From Gordionus sp. m RMFG-2023 (taxonomy: Eukaryota; Nematomorpha; Gordioida; Chordodea; Parachordodidae): a DNA stretch of 64,000 bases. Location: positions 5,768,509-5,832,508 of the forward strand of contig NC_088777.1 of NCBI RefSeq assembly GCF_954871325.1, read 5' to 3'. Each line of letters opens with the position of its first letter. Within the stretch, counting starts at the first letter, position 1. The translations under genes were made by a program, and so were the position numbers. A model generated the notes under the pieces. That model searched no databases. It was given only the letters and a program-made list of their open reading frames with translations, and was not told the DNA's origin. Positions 59,743 through 64,000 of this stretch are shown piece by piece.

Positions 59743-62700
59743 ATGCAGGAGGACAGAGTTAAATAAAATTGTTAATTTATTATTACATTATATTTTATAG
59801 ATAACATGGAATTCATTAAACTTTGGATTTTGTGGATACAAATTTCAGTAATAAAAAAATTATTTATATCAATAAATTAAATTAGGTCAAAAACTCAAGT
59901 GTTTTGTCGAAATGAATTTAATGTTACTGGACTATGCTCGGAAAAGTCATGTCCTTTAGCAAATAGTAGATATTCTACTGTCAAAGAAGATAACGGTAAA
60001 TTATGATGTTAGATATTTTATGTTTAAATTATTTATACAAAAATTAACATAATTTTCAATATTTCTTAAAGTAATTACTTTTTTAAATATAACTTTTAGA
60101 GAACCCTGCAAAACATAAATAAATTTTTTATAAAAAAGATTGTTTATTTTTATAACTTTCTCATTACAATAAAATGATAATTAGAATAAAGCAATTAGTG
60201 TTTTATCTGACTTCATAAAAATATGTATAATATTTTAAAGAATGTGTAGAAATATCTTACCTTGGTCCAAAAAATAAACCAGGCTATCTGAAAATCTATT
60301 AAAGAACCCTGCAATTAATATCAGAGCCAAACTTGGCCTAAATAAATACTTTTCAGGCTGGGATTATGCCTAAAATATTGTAATTAGTCAAGACCTGTTT
60401 TATAAAGTTGTAAAAAATAAATTAGAAAATAATGTTTTTTTTTCTCATTACAATAGAATGATAATAATATCTAAAATTAGAATAAAACAATTAGTGATTT
60501 TATCTGACTTCCTAAAAAGGTGCCTAATATTTTAAAAAGTGTTTAGGAATATCTGATTTTAGTCCTAAAAATTAGACCAGTTTGTGATTATAAATTTGAA
60601 AAATTATGCTAATTTTTCTCAAAATTTGCACAGGTTTTTAAAATTTTAATTTTTTAAATGTTATAAACTTTTTTAACTTTGAAATTTTTTTTTTATTAAA
60701 TGTAAAAAAATAACAAGATATAAAACTTTTTTAAAAATATTTATATATAATAATTGTATAGAATTCTATTAAAAATAATCAAGTTTCGGCCAAGCTGGGC
60801 CTAATATTTTTAAAAAAAATTTAAGCTGGGCTGGGTTGGATATTGGAAATTTTTTTTAAAATATATCTAAATTTATCAATTTTCATATGTCTTTTATTTT
60901 GAGTAATTATTAAAATTAATATTTAAATAAATTGGGGCCAGGTTGGTAAATTTTTTTTAAAAAAAATTTGGATTAAAGCTGGGCTAGCAAAACTTTTTTA
61001 AAAAATTTTGGGTTCAAGTTGGGCTGGCAAAACTTTTTTAAAAAAAATTTTGGGTTGGGCCAGGCTTGAAATATTAGGCACGATGCAGATCACTAGGTTC
61101 AATTACAATTTATAACAAAATAAATATAAAAACTATATAAGAATGTTATAAACCACATATAGGAGGGAGGAAGTAAAAATAGATTCTCACTGAGTTCCAA
61201 GGAAACTAAATATTAGGAGTTGGCCAATCTTAATTTTTAGATTATAGTGTTAATATCTTTATGGCAACTGGACTGTCCTTTAGAATATGAACACGTTAGA
61301 ATATTTTGTTCCTAAGAATCAGAATTTTTCCTACACCTTTTCCATTTATGGGGTTAACATAGGTCACAGCCTATCCTATACCATATGGTCATTCTCAGCT
61401 CCTCACCTGATAGCATAACACTAAAATTTCCTCTAGGGACAGCTTCAAGCCATTTGTGGCCAGAGGTTATCCCAAATATTTAAGGATTTAATTTTTTTAG
61501 AGGGATTAATCCCCAGGGTTTCATTAATAATTTTATTACCAAATAAAAGTGAATTGTTATTAAAGGGACCAAAATGAGAATTATTAAGGTGAATTAATGT
61601 TAATAAATAACAATATCGATAGCCATCTAGGCCCTCAGTTGAAAGGATTTTAAAGGAAGGGGAGAAGTGAAAGTGGGAACCCCTTGGGTACTCAACCAGA
61701 GGGAGCTTTAGAGTGTTTCTTATATACGGCAAGGATTTCATCATTAGATGGGGGCTATTATATCAGGAGATGTGGCTAAATTAAGAGCCCCTGTAACATC
61801 TCTTATAGATTTATCTTTTTTGGAGATAAGCTTGCACTTTGAAATGAGATCATCAGATTCAAATATTTGTACTTGGGTCACCATAGTATTAAAGTTTAAG
61901 ATCCTATCCTTATTGTATTGAATTAAGGAGGAATCTATATCAGCATTAGTGAAAACTTTATGGGGGAAAGTAAGGAAATTATCCCAAGTGGGGGAATTAA
62001 AATTTCCATTTAGAGAGCCGATTATCTCAGATAACTTACCAATAATCAGATATCTCACATTTTGGGTAATATTAGAGGAGGTTTTTTTGATTATTAAAAA
62101 GTTATTTCAACAAAAGGGTTCTCAGGTAGTTATTACTTGAGTGTTGAATGGGTGTAGGCTTAGGGATATTGTCTTTAATCCTAGTATGAACACTTGATTG
62201 ATGAATTAATTTGTTTATGATAAATATTGGATCATTAAAATATGGAAATATGAATGAATGAGGTATATCCAGATAAATTTCTGGGTTGAGTTGATTAGAT
62301 AGCCATTTACAGTTTTCTCTCTCATTATTTTTTCGGTTAATGAAATTAGTGTATTTTCCCCATTCATTTTTATAGTTTATTTAAGTTATATAACTAATAT
62401 AATGTATAGGAAAAACATAATATCAATTTTTAAAATAAATAAACTATGATTAAAGGTTAAAAGTTAAAAAAAAAAGATGTCTAAAAAAAGTAAATAGCAT
62501 AGATAAACTAGAGAGGAGAAGAAAATAAAATGTAAGGGGGCATGGAAGATTATTTGATGAGTCGATTATTTAATTTTTATAAATAAAAATACAATGGAAG
62601 ATTGGCATATCTATTATAATTTTTTATCTATGCAATAGGTATATGCTACCTATATGTCAAAACCATAGAACGATCCCATTTCCCTAACAAATTATGGGAA

Positions 62701-63179
62701 AAGATAAAATTGTCTAGAAACATGGAAAAAGCCCATGAACAAATAAAGAGCGAATTAATTTACTGGCCCAAATTCAATGTAATAAAATGTCAGAAGAGGT
62801 TATTAAAAATCAATGAATACCTGAATCGTACAAGAAAGCTCAGATTAACTTCAAAGTATCTATTAATTATATAATTTTATTTTTGCTATAAATCTACCAT
62901 TACAAAATGATGCAAAATAATTTTTTTTATGAGTTAGGTTATAATAGAGCCTTTGAAAAAAAAATCCATGTTTATTAATTTATATCAAAATTTTTAACTT
63001 TTAAATCATGTGCAATTTAAAATCTATATGTTCCTATTTAAAAAATAAGCAAAGAATTGATTCCTATCCGAAGAAAGATAGATAGACGCGAAAAACGAAA
63101 AGAATTCAAGGCTTTAAAGGCAGCCAATATCGAAACTAACATAGAGAAAGAACTGATACAAAGGCTCAAAAATGGAACA
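59743..63179 (+). CDS. MAK16: MAK16, 60S ribosome biogenesis factor (3' end not found)
   Basis: Nucleolar protein required for early 60S subunit assembly. Exons in phase: 59743-59757 (15 nt, MQEDR), 59801-59847, 59886-59995, 62639-62855 and 63050-63179, together 173 residues. The join gives [82 protein letters not shown] and [18 protein letters not shown], matching the whole conserved MAK16 core, including the cysteine cluster (C-x5-x-N-V-T-G-L-C ... C-P-L-A-N). The reading frame then meets GT at 63180. The acidic tail typical of MAK16 is not visible before 64000, so it lies beyond the window or is spliced from a place I could not find. Intron 3 (59996-62638) is 2.6 kb and holds repeats and a retrotransposon piece. 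Confidence 0.94.
60090..60600. repeat. Direct duplication of ~210 bp in MAK16 intron 3
   Basis: TTCTCATTACAATA followed by ATTAGAATAAA.CAATTAGTG and TTTTATCTGACTTC occurs at about 60150-60270 and again at 60435-60560 in the same orientation with moderate divergence. Confidence 0.65.
60780..61095. repeat. GGGCTGG-rich repeat, inverted relative of 49186-49300
   Basis: Three spaced units of GCTGGGCTGGCAAAACTTTTTTAAAA type, ending AATATTAGGCACGATGCAGAT. Homologous in reverse to 49186-49300. Probably a decayed DNA-transposon terminus with subterminal repeats. Confidence 0.5.
61445..62058 (-). mobile_element. R2-like non-LTR retrotransposon, amino-terminal part
   Basis: Minus-strand frames 62058-61744 and 61744-61445 are almost continuous. 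They carry [52 protein letters not shown] and [12 protein letters not shown], which follow the order of the region before and into the reverse transcriptase in the invertebrate R2-like family (W..F..FP, D..GA.R.L.S, S..G.DG.R...L, ..FG..L). Few breaks are visible here. It lies antisense in MAK16 intron 3. The plus-strand frame 61949-62140 is its shadow. Confidence 0.62.
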
Positions 63180-64000
63180 GTAATTTTAATTTTTTTTAGA
63201 AGAAATACTTGATTACAAAAAAGATACATATTTGCTTTCGTAGTGGGGCACCTGCACTTGCACAATTTCTACCTAGGGTGGTCCAAAAAAATATTTACAA
63301 ATTATTACCCTAAATAAAAAAAAAGTAAAATATAAATTTCGGAAAATTTCTAGCTTATTTTCAAATCATTCACCATTATCCTAAAATAAAGACCAACCGA
63401 ATTTGGCGAATAAAAATAATATAAGTTTACGTTAAATATGAAACGACAAAAAATAATATATTAAAGATAGAATACACAGTAGAAATTAGTATTTACTAAA
63501 ATTTCCAGGATATTTAAAATAAATTTCGGAGAACCTGCACCGCCCGCGGTTTTTATATGAAATCATTTAATAACTTGATCTTTTTATTCTAAAAAATTTT
63601 TTTCATTTAATAACAATAGAAGGGGTACATTTGTGTTCATTTTTGGCATGATGTATTTTATTTTGTAATGTTTTTTATGTTTTGATTGGCTAAAAAATGA
63701 AAATTGTAATAATTAGTCTCTAAATTAATAACTACTATTCAAGGACAAATTAAAATGATTTGGTTTGTTTTGAAATAATTTATAAAATTTAATAATCTTT
63801 GTAAAAAAAATATCGGTATACCTGCCCTTAGCCTATTATAGCCATTTCACCAAAAAAAGAACAAATTAAATAGCAAATACCCAAATTATTATCTAATAAT
63901 AAATAAGCAATTTTAATTTTAATAGTAAATGAACAAAAGGTAATAGCAAATTACCAAAAAGCCGTTTCGTCTAAAAGTGCCAAAAGAGTGAATACCCGAA
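63180..64000. other. Possible MAK16 intron or 3' region
   Basis: No further MAK16 exon recognised. A plus-strand frame after AG at 63199 is open to about 63320 but does not resemble the family. The region is AT-rich to the window end. Confidence 0.35.

Noticed and set aside
61949-62140. Plus-strand open frame in MAK16 intron
   Set aside because: Antisense shadow of the retrotransposon amino-terminal piece.
63199-63320. Last MAK16 exon after a 20-bp intron
   Set aside because: A 20-bp intron would be far below the others here and the peptide does not resemble the MAK16 tail.

Overview
This is eukaryotic, animal nuclear DNA. It is very AT-rich and gene-poor, and genes are split by introns of two sizes: tiny ancestral-looking ones of about 37-46 bp, and introns of one to several kb filled with transposons. 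Metazoan affinity rests on an EAAT-type glutamate transporter, a Rabin8/RAB3IP-type Rab exchange factor, mitochondrial ribosomal protein L30 and animal-like DERA and MAK16. The divergent proteins, low GC and tiny introns suggest a fast-evolving, perhaps parasitic, small animal (for example Myxozoa, Orthonectida or Dicyemida). That placement is inference and I cannot settle it from the window.

Layout of host genes, joined exon by exon on reading-frame phase: (1) 3' end of an SLC1 glutamate transporter, 446-1448 (+); (2) mRpL30, 3393-5540 (+), complete; (3) DERA, 12242-17418 (+), complete, eight exons, all three catalytic residues present although its 3.8-kb intron carries an LTR-element fossil; (4) a Rabin8/GRAB-like Rab GEF, 20439-28916 (-), nine exons placed and at least one not found; (5) an F-box/leucine-rich-repeat protein, 39045-49142 (+), five exons placed and at least one not found; (6) MAK16, from 59743 (+), five exons placed, 3' end not seen.

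The rest is dominated by mobile DNA. hAT elements: an inverted (fold-back) composite at 8039-10252; a 562-bp element at 18493-19054; a pair of 337/338-bp MITEs at 19391 and 23947; a 4.55-kb element (A) at 29454-34007 inserted in front of a second element (B, 34028-38532), which itself carries a 728-bp MITE (C, 37065-37792); a shortened copy of B (B', about 56155-59085) carrying an 1138-bp element (D). A 4.64-kb Mutator-like element with TIRs of nearly 1 kb made of CCGGAAAA-type minisatellite sits in the first placed intron of the F-box gene, flanked by a 10-bp duplication. One family of R2-like (restriction-like-endonuclease) non-LTR retrotransposon is present as three separate pieces: amino-terminal part in the MAK16 intron, reverse transcriptase part in the Rab GEF intron, zinc-knuckle/endonuclease part at 7581-11310. 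About five copies of a ~95-bp palindromic element with TTAA-CCC ends occur around 21.7, 45.9, 48.0 and 49.7 kb.

The genes do not form one pathway: they cover amino-acid transport, mitochondrial translation, deoxyribose-phosphate catabolism, Rab8/ciliary trafficking, SCF-type ubiquitin targeting and 60S ribosome assembly. No CRISPR array, rRNA, tRNA or prokaryotic-style operon was seen. I found no wholly new biological system. The strongest second-look items are the insertion hierarchy with datable target duplications, the Mutator-like element, and the palindromic MITE family.
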